Notes under the pieces: model-generated | Told to the model about the DNA's origin: nothing | The model's input: the letters and a program-made list of their open reading frames with translations, nothing else | Databases searched by the model: none | Made by a program: the position numbers and the translations under genes | DNA from: Bacteroidota bacterium | Lineage (GTDB): Bacteria; Bacteroidota; Bacteroidia; 2-12-FULL-35-15 | Length of the DNA stretch: 7,649 bases | Direction: 5' to 3' | Assembly: GCA_026391935.1 (NCBI GenBank) | Contig: JAPLDC010000432.1 | Span: 1 to 7,649, forward strand | Shown: positions 1 to 5,427 of the stretch, piece by piece | Layout of the letters: the number at the start of each line of letters is the position of its first letter | Position numbering within the stretch: the stretch's first letter is position 1

Positions 1-693
1 ACCATGAATACAGGAAAAGCTGCTGAAGCGATCAAAACCGCGAAGAAACTGGCTTTGCCTGCAGGAAGAAATTACAGCGAACCTGTTAATCCTTTTTCGT
101 GGGACATTGTCGATACCAGTGTTTACGCAATTAATTTTTTAATGCATTCACAAAACGACAGGAACGAAGCGATAAAAAGGTTTAATGTTGCTTCACTAAA
201 AGAGTGGGGACCAACATTTACAACAATGGATATGATCATGAAAAGTATTGAGCTGACCCCATATACATACAACGACCCCTATTTATTTATCACAAGAAGA
301 TCGAATGTTTTGAGCAATTTTTATTACGATGCAGTTGCATTGAACGACAGTTCCTACACTATGGCAATATCAAACAACGGAGAGCTGAGCATATGGAATT
401 ATAATGGTAAAATTTGGAAACACGGAGAAGTACAAAAATTTCCTGTCGATGGTTATTTTTCACTTTTTACGTTTAACAAAAAAACATATATGATCTTAAA
501 TTCAGGCGTTATCTATGAAATTTCCACAAGCGGAATTTCATCTGTAAGCAAGGATTGTGGGTCATCTTTAACAAATGGTTTTTTATTGCTAAACAAAGAT
601 GAAAAAACAGTTTGGTTCATGAAGAATAACGATTTAAATCAGCATACAGGATTACTAGAATTGGTAAAGAAAAAAGCGGTTCGTATTTTTTAA
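1..693 (+). CDS. Unrecognised protein, C-terminal part (5' end probably outside the window)
   Basis: I do not recognise this family. The frame is open to the first base of the window and the first ATG is at base 4. The peptide after that ATG (MNTGKAAEAIK...) has no signal peptide, and no ribosome binding site can be judged, so the gene probably starts upstream; a true start at 4 (229 residues) cannot be excluded. The N-terminal third is helix-like and charged. The rest, from about residue 110, is rich in short beta-strand-like stretches (SYTMAISNNGELSIWNYNG, then KKTYMILNSGVIYEIS), which could suit a beta-propeller or other all-beta fold; this is inference from pattern only. No catalytic motif is evident and no T9SS sorting domain is seen at the C-terminus (KKKAVRIF). 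Only 26 bases separate its stop from the next gene on the same strand, with no terminator-like hairpin, so the two may be co-transcribed. Confidence 0.6.
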   Translation, partial: TMNTGKAAEAIKTAKKLALPAGRNYSEPVNPFSWDIVDTSVYAINFLMHSQNDRNEAIKRFNVASLKEWGPTFTTMDMIMKSIELTPYTYNDPYLFITRRSNVLSNFYYDAVALNDSSYTMAISNNGELSIWNYNGKIWKHGEVQKFPVDGYFSLFTFNKKTYMILNSGVIYEISTSGISSVSKDCGSSLTNGFLLLNKDEKTVWFMKNNDLNQHTGLLELVKKKAVRIF

Positions 694-719
694 AAAAATA
701 TTTCATTAAAGAAAAAACT

Positions 720-1274
720 ATGAGAAAAAAATTCACACTTTCGATGCTCTTGCTTATATTTTGCACAGCCTCTTTTGCAAGCGACCTTACCTTCACAACA
801 ATAAACACAGCAACAGGATTTAGCACAGGCGCAATCGACCTCACAGTTTCCGGAGGTGTTGCTTCATACACATTCAGCTGGGTTGGACCGTCCGGGTTTA
901 CAGCAACCACAGAAGATATTAGCGGTTTGGCGTATGGAAATTACACCGTTACCGTAACAGATCATTATTGTGGAATCGCAATAATTACAATATTTGTAGA
1001 CAATGATGTTGCAAGCAAAATTGACGAAAACAACTTGAATCCTGTTTCTGTTTTCCCAAATCCTTCTAACGGACAAGTTAGTTTAACATCCGCAAAACCC
1101 TTTTCTGCAGCAAGTTTTAAACTTATAAACCTTTCCGGAAAAACGGTAATGGAGAAAAAAGAAATCACCGGAAACACGTTCAGCTTTGATGTTTCGAAAC
1201 AATCCACAGGAATTTATTTTATCGAAATAAATAACTCAGGAACAATATCGAGAACACGATTTGTGAAAAATTAA
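720..1274 (+). CDS. Secreted protein with one SprB-like repeat and a T9SS type A sorting domain
   Basis: This is a 184-residue exported protein. Residues 1-20 form a typical Sec signal peptide (MRKKF, then LSMLLLIFCTASFA), with likely cleavage before Ser21. Residues about 30-84 resemble a single SprB/PKD-like beta repeat (AIDLTVSGGVASYTFSW, then GNYTVTVTD), a module usually found in many copies in large gliding adhesins. After a short linker, residues about 109-184 form a T9SS sorting domain: it opens with VSVFPNPSNG, has the middle strand FKLINLSGKTV, then GIYFIEI and the basic end RFVKN. In this family the C-terminal domain directs the protein through the type IX secretion system, where it is normally removed and the cargo is released or attached to the surface. 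The function of the remaining roughly 90 residues is unknown. The gene is unusually short for a SprB-repeat protein. The next cargo gene begins 21 bases downstream, which suggests an operon. Confidence 0.88.
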   Translation: MRKKFTLSMLLLIFCTASFASDLTFTTINTATGFSTGAIDLTVSGGVASYTFSWVGPSGFTATTEDISGLAYGNYTVTVTDHYCGIAIITIFVDNDVASKIDENNLNPVSVFPNPSNGQVSLTSAKPFSAASFKLINLSGKTVMEKKEITGNTFSFDVSKQSTGIYFIEINNSGTISRTRFVKN

Positions 1275-1295
1275 TATTGCTTAACCAAAACTACT

Positions 1296-2111
1296 ATGAA
1301 AAAAATCTACGCATTATTATTTTCTATTTTCCTTGCTTTTGGCTCTTTTGCACAGACAATTTGCAATCCATCAGGAAACTTAATGATTTTTACTGATTAT
1401 GATGGAGGAATCTTAAACATCAATGTGGATGCGAATATTCCAAATTTAAAAATCGGTATTTGCAGTTATGAGTCGGTACAAATCAATATTACAGGAACCT
1501 TTGCAAGTAATGTAACAGGGATTGCATACGCCGGTTTCAACGCATCAAACGACAACTGTGCAACAGGTGTAACCAACACGAGCATTGTTGGCGCAGGAAG
1601 CGCCTCAACAAACATTGCGCTTATGCCTACAGCAACACTTGCAAATCCAAACGGCTATGGACTGATAATTTGCGGTTACAGTTGTTCTTTAACAACTAAC
1701 CAAGGAGGCTGCAACACTGTTGACCAAATTGAAAATTATTTTTTAACGTATTTTCCGGGAAGCGTTTTATATGCACACAAAGTTCAATATGCTTGCTGGA
1801 GTGGCGCACAGTCGATTTCTAATGGAGGCACTTGTTGTGCTTTAGCAACCGGAGTTGAAACACTGGTTGTAGAAAGCGCTGTTTCTGTTTTTCCGAACCC
1901 GGCATCAAACAACATTAACCTGTCTTTTCAAACAACATTAATCAGCGCAACTATAAAAGTTTTTAATGTTTCCGGGGAGATTGTTAAAGAAGAAAGAAAT
2001 TTAAGTGGTAACGATGTAAGCCTTGACATTTCGGGAATTTCGAAAGGGGTTTATTTTGTGGAGATCGCAAATGGCAACAACATTTCACATACAAAGTTTA
2101 TTAAACAATAG
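1296..2111 (+). CDS. Secreted cysteine-rich protein with a T9SS type A sorting domain
   Basis: This 271-residue exported protein has a signal peptide at residues 1-19 (MKKIYALLFSIFLAFGSFA), likely cleaved before Gln20. The mature part to about residue 185 matches no named enzyme that I recognise. It starts TICNPSGNLMIFTDYDGG and contains NINVDANIPNLKIGICSYE. It carries nine cysteines (23, 56, 88, 126, 130, 139, 167, 180, 181), which outside the cytoplasm could form disulfides. Residues about 196-271 are a T9SS sorting domain (VSVFPNPASNNINLSF, KVFNVSGEIV, GVYFVEI, ending KFIKQ), similar in layout to that of the gene just upstream, so both are probably cargo of the same secretion machinery. 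The Cys-rich part resembles unnamed proteins I associate with Bacteroidota genomes, but that is memory and not a search. The gene ends 21 bases before a strong hairpin terminator, so it is probably the last of its transcript. Confidence 0.87.
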   Translation: MKKIYALLFSIFLAFGSFAQTICNPSGNLMIFTDYDGGILNINVDANIPNLKIGICSYESVQINITGTFASNVTGIAYAGFNASNDNCATGVTNTSIVGAGSASTNIALMPTATLANPNGYGLIICGYSCSLTTNQGGCNTVDQIENYFLTYFPGSVLYAHKVQYACWSGAQSISNGGTCCALATGVETLVVESAVSVFPNPASNNINLSFQTTLISATIKVFNVSGEIVKEERNLSGNDVSLDISGISKGVYFVEIANGNNISHTKFIKQ

Positions 2112-2132
2112 TTTTATACGTACCACCCATTT

Positions 2133-2166
2133 AAAAAGCCCGAAAACAAATCGTTTCGGGCTTTTT
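2133..2166. terminator. Bidirectional intrinsic terminator between convergent genes
   Basis: A 13-bp perfect stem (AAAAAGCCCGAAA at 2133-2145 pairing with 2154-2166) encloses an 8-base loop. The GC part is GCCCG/CGGGC, and each strand ends in a T-tract (TTTTTCTTTTT on plus, TTTTTAA on minus). It lies between the stop codons of the plus-strand T9SS gene (2111) and the minus-strand PLP enzyme (2184), so it can end both transcripts. Confidence 0.9.
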
Positions 2167-2183
2167 CTTTTTATGTGCTGTAA

Positions 2184-3341
2184 TTAAACTTTATCTAACG
2201 CTTGCTTCAAATCCTCTATCAATAAGTCAGCGTCCTCTAACCCGATGTATAACCGGACCATATTCCATGGCAAAGGGTTCTCAAAACTTTTGCTTGCCGC
2301 AAGGGCACAAAGAGGAAACAAGAGAGATTCATAACCACCCCAGGAAGTCGCCATGATGAACCGTTTCAAGTTATCGCAAAAACCCTCTACCCCTGCTACA
2401 TCCGTCGCATCAATAACGATCGACAAAAGCCCGCCTCCCTGTTTCATTTGTTTCTTTGCAAGTTCCAATTGTGGATTTTTGGAGGAGAAAGGATAATTCA
2501 AATGTTTTATTTTAGGGTGTTTTTCAAGGAAATCAGCGACTTTTTTCGCGCTAACTGCGCTTTGGTTCACCCGGAGCTCAATCGTTCTTAATCCACGCAA
2601 AACAAGGCCCGCATCTTGGGCAGAAATAACACTTCCAATGGTCATGTATTCTTCTGCCATCATTTTCATAATGCGTTCATTTGAGCCACAAACTACTCCG
2701 CAAACAACATCACTGTGGCCGTTTATGTATTTACTACCGGAATGGACCACAAGATCCACACCTAAAGTGATAGGGTTTTGATTAATCGGAGAATTATAAC
2801 TGTTATCGATTATGGTGGTGATACCTTTGCTCTTTGCTAATTTGGAAATTGCTTCAATATCCTGAAGCTCAAACGTCAGCGAATTAGGGCTTTCCAGATA
2901 AATCAGTTTTGTGTTTGGTAAGATCGCCTTCTCAAAATCAGCAGCCTCTCCTCCACTTACAAATGTGTGTGTAACACCATATTTTGCGAGGTATTTAGAC
3001 AGCAAGTTGTTTGTCCAGCTATACGGTTTCTGTACACAAACCACATGATCGCCACCTTTAACTACGCTCATAACAGCTGCAGCAACGGCTGCGCTACCAC
3101 TGGAAAAAACCAGAGCGTCCTCTGCCTTTTCGAGCGCAGCAATTTTCTTTCTAAGCATTGCCACAGTTGGGTTATAGCCACGAGAATAAAAAGGGGTTTC
3201 CAGTTCCTTCGTTAATTTTTGTCGCATTTCTGCGACAGTTTTAAAACAAAAATTTGTTGTCTGGAATATCGGTGGAGCCACCGAACCGTAATATTCGTCG
3301 CGTTCTTCGCCAAGGTGATTGAGAATAAAAGATGTGTCCAT
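2184..3341 (-). CDS. Trans-sulfuration family PLP-dependent enzyme, cystathionine beta-lyase-like
   Basis: This 385-residue cytosolic enzyme belongs to the Cys/Met metabolism PLP family (cystathionine gamma-synthase, beta- and gamma-lyases, methionine gamma-lyase). It is full length for the family (usually 380-400). Visible landmarks are YGSVAPPIFQTTNF (18-31), the phosphate/subunit-contact segment FYSRGYNPT (51-59), the turn SSGSAAV (80-86), Tyr107, ESPNS (150-154), Asp179 in IIDNSY, expected to contact the pyridine nitrogen, Lys204 in HSGSKYINGHSD as the Schiff-base lysine, RGLRT (249-253), SWGGYESL (333-340) and Arg363 in MVRLYIGLED for the substrate carboxylate. SWGGYESL and the LYIGLED segment resemble E. 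coli MetC, favouring a lyase that makes homocysteine from cystathionine, but YSR-x-NPT-type residues are also found in gamma-synthases and gamma-lyases, so the exact reaction is open. It is downstream of the DUF486 gene on the same strand with a 64-base AT-rich gap, and ends at a shared terminator. The start is ATG at 3341. Confidence 0.9.
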   Translation of the reverse strand: MDTSFILNHLGEERDEYYGSVAPPIFQTTNFCFKTVAEMRQKLTKELETPFYSRGYNPTVAMLRKKIAALEKAEDALVFSSGSAAVAAAVMSVVKGGDHVVCVQKPYSWTNNLLSKYLAKYGVTHTFVSGGEAADFEKAILPNTKLIYLESPNSLTFELQDIEAISKLAKSKGITTIIDNSYNSPINQNPITLGVDLVVHSGSKYINGHSDVVCGVVCGSNERIMKMMAEEYMTIGSVISAQDAGLVLRGLRTIELRVNQSAVSAKKVADFLEKHPKIKHLNYPFSSKNPQLELAKKQMKQGGGLLSIVIDATDVAGVEGFCDNLKRFIMATSWGGYESLLFPLCALAASKSFENPLPWNMVRLYIGLEDADLLIEDLKQALDKV

Positions 3342-3405
3342 AGAAAAAATATAAAATAATTATGAATAATAAATTATGTGTTACGCTTTAAAATCAAAGC
3401 TTTCG

Positions 3406-3774
3406 CTATTTCTTAAAGATAAAATATACTGCTAAAACCAGGAAAACAAAGCCGATTATATGATTCCACTTTAATGTTTCATTTTTAAAAAACACAAGAG
3501 AAAACACAACAAACACGATCAATGTAACAACTTCTTGGATGACTTTCAGCTGTATAAGCGAAAACGGACCACCGTTTTCCTTGAAACCAAGCCTGTTTGC
3601 GGGCACCTGAAAACAATATTCAAAAAGCGCTATCCCCCAGCTTACAAACACAATCGCAACCAGGCCAAGGTTTTCCGACCACTTCATGTCTTTAAATTTC
3701 AGGTGTCCATACCACGCCAAAGTCATAAACGTATTTGAAAGCACCAAGAGAATGATTGTCCAAAATCCTCGCAT
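3406..3774 (-). CDS. DMT-superfamily small membrane protein, DUF486 family
   Basis: This 122-residue integral membrane protein has four predicted membrane segments: about residues 4-22 (FWTIILLVLSNTFMTLAWY), 35-54, 80-97 and 104-120. The family signature is clear: WYGHLKFK after the first helix, then FEYCFQVPANRLG (51-63), FSLIQLKVIQEVVTL (71-85), and LKWNHIIGFVFLVLAVYFIF at the end. This matches DUF486/DMT family proteins, which resemble half-size drug/metabolite transporters. Their substrate is not known to me, and I make no transport claim beyond fold resemblance. The length is normal and the protein intact. A TATTTTTG element lies 21 bases upstream of the ATG. The PLP enzyme follows 64 bases downstream on the same strand; read-through is possible but unproven. 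Confidence 0.9.
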   Translation of the reverse strand: MRGFWTIILLVLSNTFMTLAWYGHLKFKDMKWSENLGLVAIVFVSWGIALFEYCFQVPANRLGFKENGGPFSLIQLKVIQEVVTLIVFVVFSLVFFKNETLKWNHIIGFVFLVLAVYFIFKK

Positions 3775-4376
3775 AATTCAGTAATAGATTTTTTTCAAAA
3801 ATAGCAAAGTCTTTTGTTCCTGCTTTTGTTTTTTGCGTTTCAAATTAATGAATAATCTAAAATTGGTTATTGCCGTTTTTCGAAAAGGAAAAACCTGAAT
3901 GATTTTTTTTAAAAACAGGCAAAAGGGAGTAAAAATTACCGTAACGCCCATGAATAAAGGGTTTAAAGGGCTGTGTTTTTATGCGTTTTAAGCGCGTTTC
4001 TACCACCTAGAGGACACACAACACTCTAGAGAACCCCTAAGCGATTATAGCGCCTTATTAGGCTTTAAGCTTTACTTTTTGAGTGATTTTGGTCTTTTTT
4101 AAGAATTTCTCTGAAATTTCTGATAAGAAAAGCGTCTTCAAAGTTTTCAAAAAATAAGATCCATTATTTTCAGAACCGGCAAATGCTATTTGATTTTTTA
4201 GTCAAATTTATGAATCACAGAACTATATTTTGTAATTGAAAATCAGAAACAAGGAATTGGGTACTTCATAATTTCCAAAAAATAATCAAGGATATATGTT
4301 TGTAAAATCAAGAAAAGTTCTTTAATTATCTATAAAAACAAAAATCGGGAAATGAATTAATTCAGAAGTCGGGCAT
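3775..4376. other. Long intergenic region without a recognisable gene
   Basis: About 600 bases lie between the DUF486 start and the terminator of the methyltransferase. I see no plausible protein: all frames are broken by stops and lack family motifs. Most of it is AT-rich with A/T runs (T8 at 3903-3910). A 7-bp hairpin GTTTTTC/GAAAAAC is at 3875-3881 and 3888-3894. From roughly 3945 to 4075 the composition is visibly richer in G and C. That patch holds two AAAGGG copies three bases apart (3956-3961, 3965-3970), a CTAGAG/CTCTAG inverted repeat (4007-4012 and 4024-4029), and CCTAA/TTAGG arms (4036-4040 and 4058-4062). I found no tRNA-like cloverleaf and no consensus DnaA box (TTATCCACA) on either strand. 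Confidence 0.6.
3796..3803 (-). promoter_or_regulatory. Candidate Bacteroidota -7 box (TAnnTTTG) for the DUF486 gene
   Basis: On the minus strand the eight bases read TATTTTTG, an exact match to the Bacteroidota sigma-ABfr -7 element TAnnTTTG, ending 21 bases before the ATG at 3774. No TTTG -33 element is present at the usual spacing of about 19 bases, and T-rich DNA gives such matches by chance, so this is tentative. Confidence 0.35.
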
Positions 4377-4401
4377 AAAAAAACCTCCAGAAAATGGAGG
4401 C
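4377..4401 (-). terminator. Intrinsic terminator of the methyltransferase transcript
   Basis: Read on the minus strand, CCTCCA (4400-4395) pairs with TGGAGG (4389-4384) around a 5-base loop TTTTC, followed directly by seven T (4383-4377). It lies about 30 bases after the methyltransferase stop codon at 4432, the expected place for ending that transcript. Confidence 0.85.
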
Positions 4402-4431
4402 TATACAAAAAAGGAGGATTTGGGAAGAGCG

Positions 4432-5316
4432 TTATTTCTTTCTGATCAGATAGATTTGACTCGAATATTTTTTACCGGATCTTAGTGCAGAAAGGTTAGA
4501 TCGGAATCCGTTCCACGTGGAACGTATAACATTTGTTCTTCCCGTTTTGATCTTTTCACTAAGCATGGAAACATAAAAAGAATCAAATACCATAGGAAGC
4601 GTTTGGAACACTTTCATTCCGTGTTTTTGAAAAAGAGTCTCAATATCTTTTGGAATAAAATGGTATAAGTGACGAGGAACATCATATGCTGCCCAAAGCT
4701 CCTTATAACTTTTTGCATCCAAAGACTCACAATTCGGAACAGCGATTATAATCATCCCAGTTGGTTTAATTAGTCGTTTTAATTCCTCCACTCTTTCATT
4801 CAAATTAGGAACATGTTCCAAAACATGCCACATCGAAATCACATCAAAAGAAGAATCTGCCAATCCGGAAAGATCTGATTCTTTTCTAATATCCAATCCA
4901 TAATTTTTGATCGCCATATTCCTAGCGTCATCATCAGGCTCTATCCCAAAGGTTTCCCATTTAGCATTTTTACAAGTATTTAAAAACTCCCCCGTTCCAC
5001 ACCCAATATCCAAAATTTTTCCAGTCTTGAAGTGCTTCGAAACCAACTGAAGTTTCTTCAGTAAAGTATATTTTCTTACGGTTTGATAAACAGAATTTAT
5101 GAATCCTTTTTTGGTATTTGAATGAGATACATATTCTTCCGACTTATAATATTGACCCAGATCAGATTCATTCGGTCGAGGGTTGGTAAACTTAAATCCA
5201 CAAGATTCACATTCGACAATATTGAATGTTTCACGTGAAACAGTGTGATCAACACAAACCAAAAAAGGTTTATTTTGAACTGAATTACAAACAGGACAAA
5301 ACTCTAATTTTTCCAT
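4432..5316 (-). CDS. Class I SAM-dependent methyltransferase with N-terminal zinc-ribbon-like motif
   Basis: This is a 294-residue protein counted from ATG at 5316. It opens with a CPVC...CESC pair (Cys7, 10, 36, 39), probably a small zinc site, followed by GFKFTNPRP (40-48). The Rossmann methyltransferase core follows: motif I ILDIGCGTGEFL (101-112) for S-adenosylmethionine, the acidic end of strand 2 at Glu126 (FGIEPD), VISMWHVLEHVP (159-170) and the strand MIIIAVPN. DVPRHLYHF (212-220) is also typical of this Methyltransf_23-type group. The substrate is unknown; polysaccharide or natural-product precursors are possible but nothing here decides it. The frame also allows a GTG start at 5337, seven codons earlier. 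I prefer the ATG because it puts the CxxC at the usual distance from the start and the GTG falls inside a parS palindrome. No Shine-Dalgarno sequence is visible for either. mnmG lies 109 bases upstream on the same strand. Two parS-like palindromes lie inside the reading frame. Confidence 0.88.
   Translation of the reverse strand: MEKLEFCPVCNSVQNKPFLVCVDHTVSRETFNIVECESCGFKFTNPRPNESDLGQYYKSEEYVSHSNTKKGFINSVYQTVRKYTLLKKLQLVSKHFKTGKILDIGCGTGEFLNTCKNAKWETFGIEPDDDARNMAIKNYGLDIRKESDLSGLADSSFDVISMWHVLEHVPNLNERVEELKRLIKPTGMIIIAVPNCESLDAKSYKELWAAYDVPRHLYHFIPKDIETLFQKHGMKVFQTLPMVFDSFYVSMLSEKIKTGRTNVIRSTWNGFRSNLSALRSGKKYSSQIYLIRKK
4509..4524. other. parS-like centromere site 1 (inside methyltransferase gene)
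   Basis: CGTTCCACGTGGAACG is a perfect 16-bp palindrome. It matches the classical ParB-binding consensus TGTTNCACGTGAAACA at 13 of 16 positions, and the inner 14 bp GTTCCACGTGGAAC are identical to those of site 3. On the coding strand it spells Arg-Ser-Thr-Trp-Asn of the methyltransferase C-terminal region. It is about 700 bases from the other three sites. Confidence 0.75.
5227..5242. other. parS centromere site 2 (exact consensus, inside methyltransferase gene)
   Basis: TGTTTCACGTGAAACA is a perfect 16-bp palindrome and an exact match to the parS consensus defined for B. subtilis Spo0J/ParB and widely conserved in bacteria. ParB dimers load at such sites, spread as CTP-dependent clamps and recruit ParA and SMC. 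It lies in the methyltransferase reading frame, where it encodes most of Val-Ser-Arg-Glu-Thr between the two cysteine pairs. Confidence 0.92.
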
Positions 5317-5329
5317 AAAACCATATTTG

Positions 5330-5345
5330 TGTTCCACGTGGAACT
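5330..5345. other. parS-like centromere site 3 (just upstream of methyltransferase start)
   Basis: TGTTCCACGTGGAACT contains a perfect 14-bp palindrome (5331-5344) and matches the parS consensus at 14 of 16 positions. It starts 14 bases before the preferred ATG of the methyltransferase (5316) and covers the alternative GTG start (5337-5335). ParB bound here could affect transcription or initiation of that gene; this is inference. Confidence 0.82.
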
Positions 5346-5411
5346 AAAAAAATGTCTAAGGGTTAACTAAAAATAACCACTCTATTTTAAAATAAATATA
5401 CTGCACTATAA

Positions 5412-5427
5412 TGTTCCACGTGAAACT
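5412..5427. other. parS centromere site 4 (overlaps mnmG stop codon)
   Basis: TGTTCCACGTGAAACT matches TGTTNCACGTGAAACA at 15 of 16 positions; only the last base differs. Its arms are a hybrid of the other sites, with TTCC on one side and GAAA on the other. The last two bases are part of the mnmG TAG stop codon (5428-5426). It is 82 bases from site 3; the short spacer contains the palindrome TATTTTAAAATA at 5383-5394. Confidence 0.87.

Noticed and set aside
617..1207. Minus-strand open frames of 70-97 codons opposite the first T9SS gene
   Set aside because: Shadows of the plus-strand coding genes; no family motifs, and the plus-strand frames have signal peptides and sorting domains.
2967..3738. 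Plus-strand open frames of 67-82 codons opposite the PLP enzyme and the DUF486 gene
   Set aside because: They lie within well-supported minus-strand genes and their translations show no domain features.
4007..4029. CTAGAG/CTCTAG hairpin as a terminator or recombination (dif/attC-like) site
   Set aside because: The stem is only 6 bp with an 11-base loop and no T-tract. It matches no recombinase core site I can confirm, so it is kept only as part of an unexplained patch.
3775..4431. Replication origin (oriC) in the long spacer near the parS cluster
   Set aside because: No consensus DnaA box (TTATCCACA or near form) found on either strand, no dnaA or dnaN, and no clear AT-rich repeat array. 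Proximity to parS alone does not show an origin.
5361..5394. GGTTA/TAACC hairpin and TATTTTAAAATA palindrome between parS sites 3 and 4 as a terminator for mnmG
   Set aside because: The stem is 5 bp and the other palindrome is pure A/T; neither is followed by a T-tract on the minus strand. Probably chance in AT-rich DNA.
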